A DNA stretch of 64,000 nucleotides from Combretum micranthum (GCA_024138025.1 JAMXBD010000575.1:372001-436000), one strand, 5' to 3'. Shown: positions 47,774 through 61,455, counted from the stretch's first letter. Notes: generated from the sequence alone by a model not told the origin. Program-made: numbers and translations.

Positions 47774-49660
47774 CCTGCTCTTGAAATCTAAATCCAAATG
47801 ATGTCTTTACTTGAACCCCGATGTGGAATCCGAAAACAAATTACGAAGAAAACTAATTAGTGTTCAAGCCTTAATCTAGATCTAAGAATAATGGAGAAAG
47901 GAGCTATTTTCGTGCCTAGGGTTTCTTTCTTTTTTTTTTTTTTTCAAATGATGCAACAAGAAGAATCAATATGAAGGGATGCAACGGAGTTACATTGGCA
48001 TTAAAGGCAGGTGACCTTGAATTAAATTTGGCCAGCCTTTAATGTAAAAATTAATTTCCAAGAGCAGCAATGAATATATGCCGTCTTCAACAACGACAGC
48101 CTTGATTTCTCCTAGTCCCGACATACCATGTGCAAAGCTGGCTGAATTTCTCTCTATGCTAGTAGTTCTTGAACCGGCTTTAATATTTTTGCTTCTGTGG
48201 ACATCCAATGCCGCCTCTAAGCCGATAGCGTAAACATCCCATTTGCCGGCCTTCTTTGATTCCTTTGCCAATTTTGCACAAATCTTCTCTATTTTGCTTG
48301 AATTTATTATATAACAATTTAAGCACACTTAAGTACCAATTTCATTCAATTTCTATAAAATCTCTAATAGATAAACATGTTTTGATTAATGAAAATTGAG
48401 TGGAATATGACTTTATTAACTCACCCATACTTGAACTTTTGCTTGCCCTTAAGCAAAATAATTAAAACCAAAGTTAAAATCTGTTATAGAATGTACAACA
48501 CTTTATCTTTCACAATTCAAGCATCTTTTCTTTTAATAGTCATGACTTGCATTGCTAGTGTCTATCGCTCAAACCAAACTGGAAACATGTAATTAGATTA
48601 TTACAATCAAAATTTAGAAGCTAATCTAGACAAAACAAACTTTAATCCCAGTTTTTAACAAAAGAACATTCCATCCAAAAGTAGATACACAGTTTATTAA
48701 AGAAAAAACAACTATTTAAACTTCACTTGACTTTTAGCAGGTATATACTCTTAGCAACACAGAGTGAAATCATATGGTATCCACTCCTTCCCTATAATTT
48801 CTCCCTCTTTATTATAAGTCTTATTTCATTTAGAGCTTTTGCATTCATATTATTTTCGTTTCACTTATTCTATTTTTGGGAGGTTTTTGCCTCCATCTTT
48901 TTATCTTTTCGAAGTTCAAAGATTGAACTTTTGTCTTTCTTCCCTTCTTGTTATAGTGAGTTCATTGAGTCGACATATCCTGAGTTCATCACTCAAGTGA
49001 CCAAGTTTTAAAAGGACCCCTAAGAATTCTTCCTCACTTTAACATTCAAGTTCAGATACTCATAATTCAATTACTTGAGTCATTAGAGTAGAGGCTATAC
49101 TTGTTTTCTTTCTTTTCTTACGAATGTAACTCAAATTCAAGACTTATTTTTATAAAGGATCACTAAGTAAAGAATTTCATTTGCCTCTTTCACTAAGTGT
49201 TGAAAAGTTGTCAAAGAAATAAAAGAGTATATACAAGCTCACTTTTTCCTAGAAGTAACCTATTTATTCTTCACAGAAGGATTCGACCTGCTCTCAAACT
49301 TTTAATTCTAAAGTTAAATACAAGATAAGTTTGTTTATTAAAGATTTCACTACTTAATTTTAACCAAGTAAACTAATCACAACAGTAGGTGAGTAAGACA
49401 CTTGACAAGTCATTTTCACATTCTTTACAGATGCTTTCTGCAATTCTTTGTACAATCTCAACATTTCATCAAAATATTCAAAAAATTTTAGCCCTAAATT
49501 TTTTTTTATAATACTTTGAGGGCAAAACAATTCAAAGCGTGTGTACACAATACAATTCAGATGTCATAGATATTCAATTAAAACAGTATTTCAGATATAA
49601 GCAGTCATATATACTCCAATCTCCATTCTCCAATTCTCATTACCCTAAAAACTAATCATG
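47774..49660. other. Sequence between the two direct repeats
   Basis: Contains a GC-richer block at about 47990-48300 with a minus-strand frame of 112 codons. The frame has no recognised domain and I do not call it a gene. The remainder is AT-rich. The block may be the internal part of a non-autonomous element bounded by the direct repeats. Confidence 0.35.
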
Positions 49661-50558
49661 CTTTTTCTATATGTGCTTTTTAAAACTCTTTTTAGTTAAA
49701 TTGAAATTCCTTTAGAAGCTCAAATTTTAATCAACAGCGTATCGGGTGCGTGTGCAGTAATAATATATCGGTGAATACCGAGTTGAGTCCACATGGAGTG
49801 ATGACTAGCTATCAACTACATCGATTCAAATCATAGCTAGGCAAAGCAAAAGTGTTTCTATTTTTGGATTTTCGTTTTTATATTACTAAACTACAAAGAA
49901 ATAAGGATTTCCAACACCTGTAAATGATTAGGTTAAGAGCCAATAAATTTGAACAACAATCATAGCTAGGCAAATCAAATGTATGCTACTCATCATAGCT
50001 AGGTAAATCAAATGTATGCTCTCAACTATATCGGTCCAAATCATAGCTAGGCAAATCAAATGTATACTACTGATAAAAAATGCACTTGTCAATTCAAATT
50101 GTCAATGGGTTCGGTATCCAAACAATCAAGCACCAGATAATAACTCCTTCTTCCAAAGTGAGCAATCACCCTAGATTAACCAATCAATTTTCCCTATTCT
50201 TAAGAAATTGATGAATCGACTAATCTTTATAAATTACCAAACTCTAACTGAATTTCAGTCTATATCCTTATGTGTTTGTAATCCAAATTAGATATTCACA
50301 AATACGATTAGAAAAGAATTTCCCAATTATAATCCTTATCTATCATGAATTCCATATCTAATCCAAAATCCTTGATATGTGAAATAACATCAACAATCTG
50401 AATGCAAACAAATGATCAATCAACAACAAGGATCATCAATCAGCTAATTCAATTCTACAACTCCAAGCCCTAACTAAATCAAAGGAGACAAGTATCAAAC
50501 ATCATCCAAGATATGAACATAAGAAAAAAAAAAAAACAAAATCACTTTGTCAAAATAA
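49661..50558. repeat. Direct repeat pair, copy 2 (898 bp, with internal triplication)
   Basis: Partner of 46999-47773. It is longer because an ATCATAGCTAGGCAAATCAA block with ATGTATGCTACT is repeated about three times at 49958-50065. It stops at the same word as copy 1 and is followed at once by copia-type sequence, so this edge is probably an insertion or deletion junction. Confidence 0.8.
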
Positions 50559-50699
50559 TACTCTGTTTTGTAAGGATCTTCAAGTGGGAACAACAGATAG
50601 TACTTAGACAGCGGCTGCCTTAGACAGGTGAATAGAGACGCATCCAAGTTCACATCTTTATACTTGAAAGATCAAGGGAGTGTTATTTTTTGAGACAAT

Positions 50700-53345
50700 C
50701 GAAAGTCAACTGTTCTTGGTTAAGGTAACGTTCTCGTAAACAAATATTTATTTATTAAAAATGTATTGCTTGTTGATGATCTAAAACATAACTTGCTTAG
50801 TGTAAGTCAATTGTGTGATAATGGTTTTAAAGTATTCTTGCCAATAAATGCTTTATTGAAAGAATTGACAATAACTAAGCTCACTTTGAAGGATACAGAC
50901 AAAAAAATATTTATAAAATCAATTTAGATGATTTTAAATCATCAAATGAAACTTGTTGATATTCCCAAAGTGACAATAGTTAGATATGGCATAGAAAATT
51001 GAGACATTCTAGTATTTATATTATTTCAAAACTTATCAAAAAGAATCTTGTCAAAGGTTCACCAAAAATAAATTTTCAAAATAAAAAGATTTGTTAAATA
51101 TGTCAAGAAGGAAAGCAAATTAAAACTTCTTTTAAGTCTAAGAATGTTATTTCCACTTCTAAATCGTTATAACTATTGCATATAGATTTATTTGGTCATA
51201 CTCAAACTCTAAGTTTGGGAGACAAGAAATACACTTTGGTTATTGTTGATGACTTCACTAGATATATATGGATTTTCTTCCTTACATCTAAACACGAAAC
51301 AAATCATGTTTTTTAGATATTGAAAGAAAGTCCAAAATGAAAAAGATATTAATATCTATTCAAAGTGATCATGACGAAGAATTTAAAAATTATGAAATGG
51401 AGGATTTTTGCAGTGAATATGGCATTGAACATACAATTTCAGCACCTAGAACTCCATTATAAAATGGTATAGCCGAGAGAAAAAATATAACTTAATTGAA
51501 AGGGCTTGAAACATGTTATGTGAAAATGATTTACCAAAATATTTTTGGGTTTTAAACACTATGTGCTATACATCAAATAGGGTTTTCATAAGACAAATTC
51601 TCAAGAAAACCTCCTATGATCTTTCGAAAGAAAAAAGACCTAACATTTCTTATTTCCATCCTTTTGCCACTAAATGTTACATCTTAAACAATGGAAAAGA
51701 GCAATCAGTTAAATGTGATGCTAGAAGTGATTAAGGAATCTTTCTATTTTATTTGTAGAAGATTCTATACATGTTGCTTTTGATGATTCTTTGCCTTATT
51801 TATGCTCAAATGATAATGTAGGTGTTGTTTGTGCTTATTTGAATAAATTCTCTCTCGAAAATAATGATAAAGAAGATAATAAACATAAAATAGATGTTGT
51901 ACATGAATCTACTAATTATGGTTCTCCTAAAGAATAGAAATATGGAAAATCACATCAAAAAAATCTAATTATTGTTGAACCTTCTAATAAAGTACCAATG
52001 ATGTTAGAAATTGGTTCCTAGACCTGATAGTAGATTGGCTATTAAAACCAAACGGATATATAAAAACAAGCTCGACGAATTTGATATAATAACAAGAAAT
52101 AATGCCGCATTAGTTGCTAAATGTTATAATCAAGAAGAATGCATAGATTTTGGTGAGACATTTGCCCTGGTTGCTGGACTAAAAGTAATAAGAATGCTTT
52201 TAGTATTTACTGCTTTTAAGAGTTTTACTCTTTTTCAAATGGATGTCAAAAGTGCTTTCCTAAATGGTAAAATAATTATCAAGTTTTGAAAATAATGAAT
52301 TCCCCGATCATGTTTTCAAATTAAATAAAGCTCTTTATGGTCTAAAGCAAGCTCCTAAAGCTTGGCATGAAAGATTCGGTAGCTTTATTTTAAACAATGG
52401 ATTTTATAAAGGAAAAATTGATACAACTTTGCTTATCAAAAATCACAAGTCAGACATATTGATTGTGCAAATCTACGTAGATGACATTGTGATTGGCGCT
52501 ACTAATATGAGTCTTATAAATGAAATTGTTGAGTTTATGAAGAAAGAATTTGAAATGACCATGATGGAAGAACTCAATTATTTTCTAGATCTTCAAATAA
52601 AACAAATTGAAAATGAAAGATTCATCAATCAATCAAAATATACAAGAGATTTGTTGAAAAGGTTTAAAATGAATAATTGCAAAACAAGACCTATACCTAT
52701 GAGTATAAGTATAAAACTTAATAAAGATGAAAATGGGAAAAATGTTTGTAAAAAGCTTTATAGAGGCATGATTGATAGCTTATTATATTTAACAGCTTCT
52801 AGATCTGGTATCATGTTATTGACGTGTATATGTCCATGATTTCAACCTTACCCAAAAGAATCATACTTGAGTGCAGTAAAACGCATATTTAAGTATTTTG
52901 TAGGCACAATTGAAATTGCCTTGTGGTATCTAAAATTTACCTCTTTCAATGTAATTGGATATCCGATGCTGACTTTGCTAGGTGAAAAGTAGATCGAAAA
53001 AGCACAAATGGCACATATTACTTTTTTGGTAATTCTTTAATATCTTGGCATTAAAGAAGTAAAATTTTGTTGTACTTTTAACTGCTGAAGCTGAGTATAT
53101 AGCCTTTGGTAGCTGTTGTGCATAAGTTTTATGGATGACACAAGTGCTATAATTTTAACAAGGAATCCGATCTAACACTCAAGGACCAGTCATATCAATA
53201 TGAGACATCATTTTATTAGAGACCATATTCTAAATAGATAAATCAACTTGGAATTTGTTAATACAAACAATCAGATTACTAATATTTTTACAAAACGCTT
53301 GAGTGAAGATCATTTTTGCACTTTATAAAGAGAATTAAGCATGAT
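50700..53345 (+). pseudogene. Decayed Ty1/copia pol (5'-truncated)
   Basis: Order of remnants: GAG-pre-integrase (LLSVSQLCDNG type) at about 50770-51110, integrase core (VIVDDFTRYIWIFFL type) at about 51170-51730, reverse transcriptase first part at 52011-52289 (FQMDVKSAFLNG), second part with the catalytic YVDDIV motif at about 52470, then RNase H remnants to about 53345. This integrase-RT-RNase H order defines Ty1/copia. Stops and frameshifts occur in every domain. Gag and protease are absent, so the element is dead and 5'-truncated. Nothing suggests activity. Confidence 0.88.
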
Positions 53346-53490
53346 CAAGTAAGATGAACGCTAAAATATCATGGAGCCAAGATGATCTGGAAATTGACAT
53401 AAGGATAAAAGAAGCTATTAAATGTTCACATATGCTTCGATGATGGTTGTAATATGCTTTGCTTGCAAAAATCTATTATATGTATGTAAG

Positions 53491-53647
53491 GCATTTGCGA
53501 AGTCCTCATGTGTTGAGACAAGTGTGTGAAGTCCTCATATATTGAGGTAAGTGTGTAAAGTCCTCATGTATTGAGGCAAGTGAGTGAAGTCCCCATGTGT
53601 TGAGACAAGTGTGTAAAGTCCTACATGTATGTAGGCATTTGTGAAGT
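53491..53647. repeat. ~29-bp minisatellite with a small stem in each unit
   Basis: About five units of GAAGTCCTCATGTGTTGAGA plus CAAGTGTGT, varying at a few positions. Within units the words CCTCA and TGAGG can pair across a short loop. It lies just downstream of the copia RNase H remnant. Confidence 0.78.
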
Positions 53648-53786
53648 TTTTTTTATGATGAATTAATTTGTATTGAATGAAATACGTGAAATCCTCCTTA
53701 TGTGAGGCAAATTATTGAATCTTGTATGTTATCTATGCATCTCTCCTTATTTGTAATAGCATAAGTTTGTCATTTTTTTAAAGTAC

Positions 53787-55030
53787 TAAGGGGGGAGAAG
53801 TAAGTAGAGCATACACAATTAACAAGCATCCATATAGTCTATTTTGAAAGTGGGAGCTAAATGACGTATTAAGTATAGTTTGCATTTCCTTAGAATTATG
53901 CATCAAGTCTTTGAATTAAACTTGAGAAAATTTCTTTAAAACCCATATGCTTAATTGATAGGAGTATCCTTAATTAAAAGGGTTAATTGTATATAATTGA
54001 TCTTATTAAAAAGGGAGAGATTTTTGAACTTGTATACTTAATGTAAATTTTGATGAGACAATATAATGCACAATTAATTATTCAATTATTGTAAATTGCA
54101 CTTAATTAGTCAAATATATGTGTGTATGTTGTGTGTCTTTGTCGAGTTTCAACAAGTTTTTAGTAGGAACAGTAACAATTGAGAGCTAGACAGCTTTACT
54201 CATTAAGGCGTGACAAACTAAAGATCAAAGCTGTATAAGCAAAAAATACAAAGACATTAGTTGAGGGTCATGTCGAATGGTCAACAAGTCAATTAGTTGA
54301 GGCGTGACAAAGTTAGGACCAAAGCCCAATAAGTTTAAATATGCAAATACACTGGTTGAGGGGTTGGTTGAAGGCTCGACATGTTAAAGCATTAGGGCGC
54401 GATGATTTGATTGTAAGGCTCGATGGAGTAAAGACATGTCGGGGGCAAATTTGAGGCGTGACAAGCCTTTAAGGCATGACAATTTAAATATTGTAACCGA
54501 TGTGGTAAAAATAGTCGTTGAAGTGCTTTTAATACTTGGCAACTTAAAGACGTCATCTCTAACAGACATTTGAATTTTTGAAAACTATACTTGGGAGATT
54601 CAATAGAGAGAAGCGAAGTGCAAAAGAGCTTTTATTTGTGAACTAATAGATTATTAATTTTCTTGTTCTCTTATTCATTAAATTTGGAAAATTTGCAAAG
54701 AGGGGAAAAAACATTATGGTGCTCTGTTCTTACACTTATAATCTCTAAAGAGCATCTACGGAGAGAAATGAAATATTTTATTTATTGTGTGTTACAAAGT
54801 ATTGTAATTGCTTAGTTTAAGTGTATTTTTTGTGATTAATAAAAGTGATGGTGAAGTTCTCGATTTGAGGTATTGGTGGACTATGGAAAGTAGGAAGTGG
54901 GCTGAACTCCATGTTATATCTGGATTAATATGTTCTATCCTTATATCTTTTACATTCCATATTGTTATCTGATGTTATGTTATTCGCTGCAATTAAAGTA
55001 ATTTTTTATCTGCCCTTTGAAATTAATTAT
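53787..55030 (+). mobile_element. Probable 3' LTR region of the copia element
   Basis: A purine run AAGGGGGGAGAAG at 53789-53801 could be the polypurine tract. Downstream sequence has the non-coding LTR look of this class, with GGCGTGACAA words repeated at about 54208, 54301 and 54453 and a late GGGCTGAACTCCATGTTATA stretch. Exact ends are not visible and no 5' partner exists in the window. Confidence 0.45.
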
Positions 55031-56249
55031 TTAAATTTTTAGGGTAAATACTCAATTCACTCCACTCTTGAGTATTTTATAGTGCATTTTCATGTTTTTC
55101 AGGTTTTACTATATACATTGTAAGTTAAAAGATGATGAAATATGGCAAATATCTCTTAATAAATAAATCTTGTATCCAAATCAATTAATGTAATGGATTC
55201 ATCTTTTTATGGAAAAATCATCATTTTATGGCAAAAATAAATAAAATAATGGATTCCACCTATTCAGGCATAGGAATGGTGCCCTTCTAACAAAAGTTTA
55301 AGAGTTTACTATTGTGAACATGCCATAAATATGTTACCATATAATCCAATAATTGGATGTGAATATGATTATATATGTGAATTCTTCGGTTACGACATCG
55401 AGAAGTTAAAAGCAATAATTAGCTACTTATTATCCTATTGCAGCTTTGAGGATTTACAATGTGGAATGATTTAAATACAATGATATCATTTTTTTATTCA
55501 TAATTTATGAAGGTATTTGCATGTGAACATAATCAACAATCTGGTGAGGGCTTGTTAGAATAGATTACCAATTATATGTTTTAAGATGTAAATTTTGTAT
55601 TTGAAAAGCTCAATGATTAATTAAATGAGTATTTGTATTGAATACAAGTATAAGAGGGAAATATGTAGAGTTCATATAAAAATTCGTACCTTTTGGCAAA
55701 AACTTTGGACTATCTCTTACAAGAAAAGATAACAAAATCAAAACAGAATGTAATGGTATAAGATGATCTAGATCACGTTGAGTTGATTTGGACTCTTTAT
55801 GCCTATAGTGCAACATGATCTGGATTAACTTGAACTGATTAGGGCTCATTGAATTAGCAAATTTTTTGAATGATAGAACTTGAATTCTCATTTTTTATTC
55901 AAATTTTGAAGTATTTCATATGTTTGGGTCACATCCATTTATAACTAAGGTTTTAAATCACTTATAAATTGATTAAATCCTTAATGTGTTTTCTGGAACA
56001 ACTTAAGTTTGCTAACTGATAAATGCGTATAAATACAGTTTTATCATGCACCTATCTCACACTATCATGCATGCCTTTTGTGCTTTTAAGGTAAAATTCT
56101 GCTAAAATTGATGGGCTGCATAAACACAGATCAATCATGGAAAAATGTGTTAAAAAAGGTTAAAAGGAGTTAAAATATGTGAATTCTTGCAGTTTAAAAG
56201 ACAACATTTTAACTTGGTTCTCACGTTTATGGCCGCAGGATATGTTGTG
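55031..56249. other. AT-rich intergenic sequence
   Basis: No gene or bounded element recognised. Confidence 0.4.
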
Positions 56250-57351
56250 TTAAACGGTGAAAGAGATGTGTATTTGTGGATGTCATTGTTGAAGTTAATG
56301 GCTATATCCTGTTAATGGTTGTTTTGTTTAATAGCAGCTGTTTATGTTAAGATAAATGTGAACTTCCAAGTGCAGCAGCTAAACTCAATTACAGAGCATC
56401 ACAATAGAACAACAACTCTCGAATTGATTAACATGTGCAGCATCCTGAGAGTCCATTAAGTTCACTGATCCAGCTCATGCATGGTAGCAGCAAGCAATGG
56501 CTGAGTGTAGGTTGAAGTGTCAGACGAAGACCAAGCTATTAACTAAGATTCATTAGTTGAGCAAGTACCAGCCGAACAGCAGACCAAATCGCTCATGCCT
56601 CATCCGAACTGCAGACCAAATCGCTCATGCCTCATCGGAACTGCAGAACACAGCAGATTGAGCTGCTTTCACACATTGAACTCCCTTGTCCATGATCACC
56701 AACCAAGCTAAGTTTGACAGCAGAGCAGCAGGTCAAGATAGAGTTATCATGAACACACACTATCGACCAGCTACAACACAACCAAGCTGTTGAAATCGTA
56801 ACCTATATGAACTGCACCACATTGACCGTGCAAGAAACCAATCAATCGTGGACAATAGATGGAACCTAACGCATGACTTGCAATAGACGAGCAAAGCAGT
56901 TCACCAAGAGCTCAAGCTTTCGTATCCAAGCTACTCATGTCGACCTACTCCTTTTCTTACCGAGCAAAGATGACCCAAGTGGTTACAGTAGGGCACGCTC
57001 AAGTGCTTAAATAACAAAAGTAAACCCGAGCTGCACACGAAGCTACAAATACCTCACCGACCAGCTTTAAATCATGCTGAGTCACCACTGTTGTAGAAGT
57101 TTGAGCACTAAACGTGTTGTTTTAGAATGTAACACCAAACAAATTGCAGCAATATCGAGCCACCTCAGATCAACACAAGTAGCATCATACACCCAAGCCG
57201 AGCAATTGTCCAGGGAACAACCTGAAGATCATCTGAGCTAACCTGACCAAGCTGGTGTGAAAATGATCGAGCAGTGACCTCCTTTCCAAGCACAATACTG
57301 AACAGCAGCCTTTAACACTAATAGCAACGGCGTCAACTTGAGCTTCGATCA
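56250..57351. other. GC-richer, AGC-rich transposon-like block, left part
   Basis: A sharp rise in GC with many AGC, CAGC and GAGC words and no open frame. It includes a ~32-bp direct duplication at 56572-56635 (CAGACCAAATCGCTCATGCC twice). The hAT-like element at 57352-58104 appears to split it from 58105-58860, which has the same vocabulary. A TATAAATA box near 58580 without a gene behind it suggests LTR sequence. The family is unknown. Confidence 0.4.
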
Positions 57352-58104
57352 TGGGGATGTAACCAGGTCGAGTTTCAGACGAATCATATGAACCGAAATC
57401 CGATCTGCTAACTCATAGGATTTACCAAACCAACTCTATAGCCCCAAAGTTTTCATGCTATAATCAAACTTGTCCTACAAGGTTTGATTTAGATCTGGAA
57501 CCTGACTCTGTAACCTATAACTCTATTTTTTTCAGTCTATTTTTAAATTTTAATAATAAATTTAAGAAAAATAGGTACTTTTGATAAAAGTTTCCTATAT
57601 ATTAAAAAATGAAAAGATGAATATGGAATTAATAGAAAATGTTTACAATATTTAAACACATAAATATATTATTTCTGTTACCGTATAGTATCTTTAAAAT
57701 ATGGTTAAATTAAATCTCCTATTGCAACTAAAATATAACAGACAACAAATAATATTAATCTTTAAAACAAACATGACTCGAACAAAATTTAATAAAAGTT
57801 TTAAAATTCGTAACTAACATAAAAGAAAAAAATCATTGGGAGGTAAAAAAGATGGTAGCTCCTTCATGTTTTTTTTCCTCACCTTGTCTCTTTAATAATG
57901 TTTTTATTTATTTATTTATTTAACTATAATATTGAGTTATCATGTATCCATCGAGTTTGTTATATGATCCAAACACGATCCTATAAACTTATAGGGTTTT
58001 TACTATATATTCAAACTTGATCTTGAAACTCTATAAGGTTTTTAATGGATCGGGCAGATTGAAAATCCTACCACGGCCTATCCTGTCAGACTGTTACATC
58101 CCTA
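57352..58104. mobile_element. hAT-type non-autonomous element, family D (copy 1)
   Basis: Left end TGGGGATGTAACCAGG and right end, inverted, TAGGGATGTAACAG. The flanking 8-mers TTCGATCA and TCCGTTTA agree at only 5 of 8 positions, so the insertion is old. The interior has CCTATAGGGTTTTT and ACCAAACC-type words and no coding frame. It is the same family as 60745-61455. Confidence 0.62.
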
Positions 58105-58860
58105 TCCGTTTACACTAAACAATCAAGTAGACATGGATATTGAGCTACATGTTTTGGGAGCTTCACCGACCTACTCCTCTTATACACAGAGTTGACTTCA
58201 TTTTAACCACGAGCAGACTACATAAGCAGCATATGATCGAGCTCCAAGCTACTAAGAAATCCACTAACTTACCTGACTCGAGTAAATTGACTTCACCGAC
58301 CAGAAGTGCAGATTCAAGCGAACAACACAGGTGCCGATCTGCTGCTATCTAATTCCGAGCATGAAATAGCTGCACTGAGCGCATCTAAGCCCGAGATGAT
58401 CCTATTGAGAAATGAACACTTCATAAGCTAGCTAACCTCTCTAAGCTTATCTTTAAACTACGTCTCGACTTATTTTTCCATTGTAATCTTTAGATTTATT
58501 TTTATCTTGTTTTCTTTTTGTATTTTACAACAAGGGACCACTCTACTCCACACTTGCCATGTCACATACTCCATATACTATAAATACCCATCGCCATTCT
58601 CACAGAAGAATCATCCATTATTCCACACTAAACCTCTCATGCTCCTTTATCCAACATTCCATTCATCATTCATTTATACTCCATTCTCCATTTTCTATTT
58701 CACACTCATTCACTTCACCTCACTTCTCAACCCCAACCTTATTTCACCGACCTCACCTCACCTCACCTCATCTCTTCTTCTAGCACTATTCATTATAAAC
58801 CTTTATAGTGGAGTTGGACCCAAAATCACTAAGTAGACATTTCTAATATTTCATATGTAT
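58105..58860. other. GC-richer transposon-like block, right part
   Basis: Continues the AGC-rich style of 56250-57351 and contains ACTATAAATACCC at about 58578, followed by C/T-rich sequence to 58760. Overlapping Ser/His/Pro-rich frames there are low-complexity by-products. Confidence 0.38.
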
Positions 58861-60424
58861 TCTCTCCATTTTCCATTATTATGGATTGTGCTCAGAATAT
58901 TGTCACAAATGAAAGTATTCTTTTTTTAGAATGAGCAGATTTGTCTGAGTGGCATTATGTGATGGGCTAATGAATTTCTTGACTAGTTGAGTCGTTTTTA
59001 TAATGGGTTTTGTTGAATTGGATCTTTGGTTGTTTTTATTTCAATGTTCATGAGATTAAAATTTATCTATGAATTTTCTTATGAATTAGGATTCGAGATA
59101 CTCGAAAGGGATTTGATAATCCAATTGAAATAGAAAATAAGATTTAAAAAATTGACATGGATACGTACTATTTTGGTTTATATCTTAGAATTCACTGTCT
59201 TAATAAAATCGAAGTTGTGATTTAAGAATGCACACATGCTTGAATCACAATTTCAATTAGAGTAACATCATTTATGAAAGAAATATGTTATTTAGTCGGT
59301 GATTGTAGATAAATTATTCGAAAGGGATATCTCTACTGTAATTAGAATTTTATAACTCGAGAGGGAAACAATTTATTGTGAATTTGATCAAAATCCAATT
59401 GGACACACCCAATCATACTTATAAGGAATGAAAGGAAATTTGGCTTTTACCATCGCATAATCCCACACTTTTAAATTGAAGGAGTCCAAAAGTAATTTTT
59501 AGTAGAAATTAATTTTAACTTAGTTATAATTTTAGTAGTAGACCTTAGAAGTAAATCGATTAGACTATATCAAAAAATTATGATATCATCTTGCTTAGCT
59601 TAAAGGATGTCATTACCTTATGGTACTTAACCAATTAGCTCTCCATGGATCACGACTTAGTTCTCACCAATTTTATTACTACACATGCAGTTGGTATATT
59701 GGCTGGTAGTTTCATGCTTTAAAAAGAGTTTTAACAGAAATGTGTGTGTCACTAACTTAGTAGTTAACTACCATATGTGAAGGAGCTTAAAATATTAACT
59801 TCATTGTTCTATAGTAAGAAGTTAGGCGTTCTTTAATCAAAGGGGTACTTGGTTCTTAATAACAGAGTTTTTAGTAACATAATTGTGTTGTCTTTCTCCT
59901 AAGTTGCATATGAGGTGCAAGGGATGATTTTGAAGTTTTTCTTCATTCATGTGAACAATCAATGGTAAATGAGGATTATTTTCATATAATAAATTAGATG
60001 GCTTTGATTAGCGATATATTAGATGTATCCTCTATTATTATCGATTATTCTTTTTGGACTTCTTGCAATCTAAAACCTTATTAGCTGGGTATAAAAGTTT
60101 GAAATTCATAAGGTCAAATAATTTTAAGACATTTCTTATAAATGAACGTGAGTCTCTAACATCATCATTGGCCTAATAAATTGGTTCAAGAAATAAGTTT
60201 GGGTCAAATCTAATTCGATTACATGTGATACATAATGCCCACTAGATAATTTTCCCTCTTCAAGTGGTAAGTTGGACAAGCCTTTTAAACCTATTGAATT
60301 CTCTTGACTCGAATAAAATGTTCAAAGAAAATATCACTTAAATGGAAATAAACACAAATAAATCCTAAACAAATCATGGTTTTATGTTAATAGAGTTGAT
60401 TTGAAAAAAAAAAACATCTATAGT
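58861..60424. other. AT-rich intergenic sequence
   Basis: No gene or bounded element recognised. Confidence 0.4.
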
Positions 60425-60590
60425 TTATGATTTAGGGTATGTTTTTTACCTGTATTTATATTTGCATAAGTATCTTATTTAGATTTAATTGTATCTATCA
60501 TCTGTATATGCTTCTTAACAAATAGTCCATTTGAAAATATCAATATATTGTCCGTATGCTAACGAAACAAACAGACCATAGTCCATATAT
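60425..60590. mobile_element. Small MITE, family A (diverged copy)
   Basis: Left GGGTATGTTTTTTACCTGTA and right AAACAAACAGACCATAG match the terminal themes of family A. The interior is diverged. Confidence 0.35.
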
Positions 60591-60744
60591 AAGCAAACTG
60601 GATCACTTGGTACCAAGTCAAGTCATTCCTTTTGGCTTTCATGAACTAAACTTTATTCATTCTAATAGACTGTTGACTTATTTGAATTACACCTTTTGCG
60701 AGCTAAGCTTTGTGTCCTTGTGAGGGGTACGTAGTCGTTGCAAT

Positions 60745-61455
60745 TAGAGATGCAACCAGGCTTTGTTTAGGACGGATGATATGAATTCGAAATCCAACCT
60801 GATATCCTATAGGGTTTACCAAATCCGATCCTATAACCTGATAGGGTTTTCGTGTTATATCCAAACCCATTCTATAGGATTCATGTTAGAATATGAAACT
60901 CAATCCTATAATCCTTTTTTTTTTCCAACTTAAGAGAAAAAAAGCCTTATGTAACTTTTAGTCCATAAGTATACCATTAACTTTTAGTCTACACTACATT
61001 TTAATATCAACACAGTTATTTTCTTCTAGCACTGTGAATAACAACAATTTTATAACTAGAAGTCCTCCCAGCAAATCATGCAAATTCGCTTTGCCAATCC
61101 TACCTAAAAATTTTTACTTTAGTTCACATATAAAACAATTTAAACCAATAAAATATCGCAAAATTGATATGGAATATAGCCGAATTCATAAAATTTAAAG
61201 TAAATTTACACATTTACTAAGCTCCACTACTCTTGTATCAATTTCTTGCATGTCATTCTTAAAAATTGTTTTTATTTAGTTATTTTTTAAAAAATTATAT
61301 TATTGGATTATCAGTATAAATCAAGTTTATTGTATGATCAAAATCTGATCTTAAAACCCTATGAGGTTTTTATTATATATCAAAATCTAATTCTAAAACC
61401 TAGACTTAACTTTACAGGATTTTTATCATATTGGATATGACTAATTGCATTCCTA
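60745..61455. mobile_element. hAT-type non-autonomous element, family D (copy 2)
   Basis: Left end TAGAGATGCAACCAGG and right end, inverted, TAGGAATGCAATTAG. Flanks GTTGCAAT (60737-60744) and GTTGTAAT (61456-61463) are an 8-bp target duplication matching at 7 of 8. The interior shares with copy 1 the AACCTGATAGGGTTTT- and CCAAATCCGATCC-type words. No transposase. It ends 150 bp upstream of the CCB2 start codon. Confidence 0.8.

Noticed and set aside
47990..48328. 112-codon minus-strand frame
   Set aside because: Balanced composition made it worth a look, but it has no recognised family, no promoter or exon partners, and lies between transposon-like direct repeats.
46999..53345. A single complete LTR element using the two direct repeats as LTRs and the copia fragment as its inside
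   Set aside because: The copia pol lies outside the interval between the two repeats, so they cannot be its LTRs.
58507..58836. Overlapping Ser/His/Pro-rich frames
   Set aside because: They lie in a CT-rich, leader-like part of a transposon-like block; two frames are open because of low complexity.
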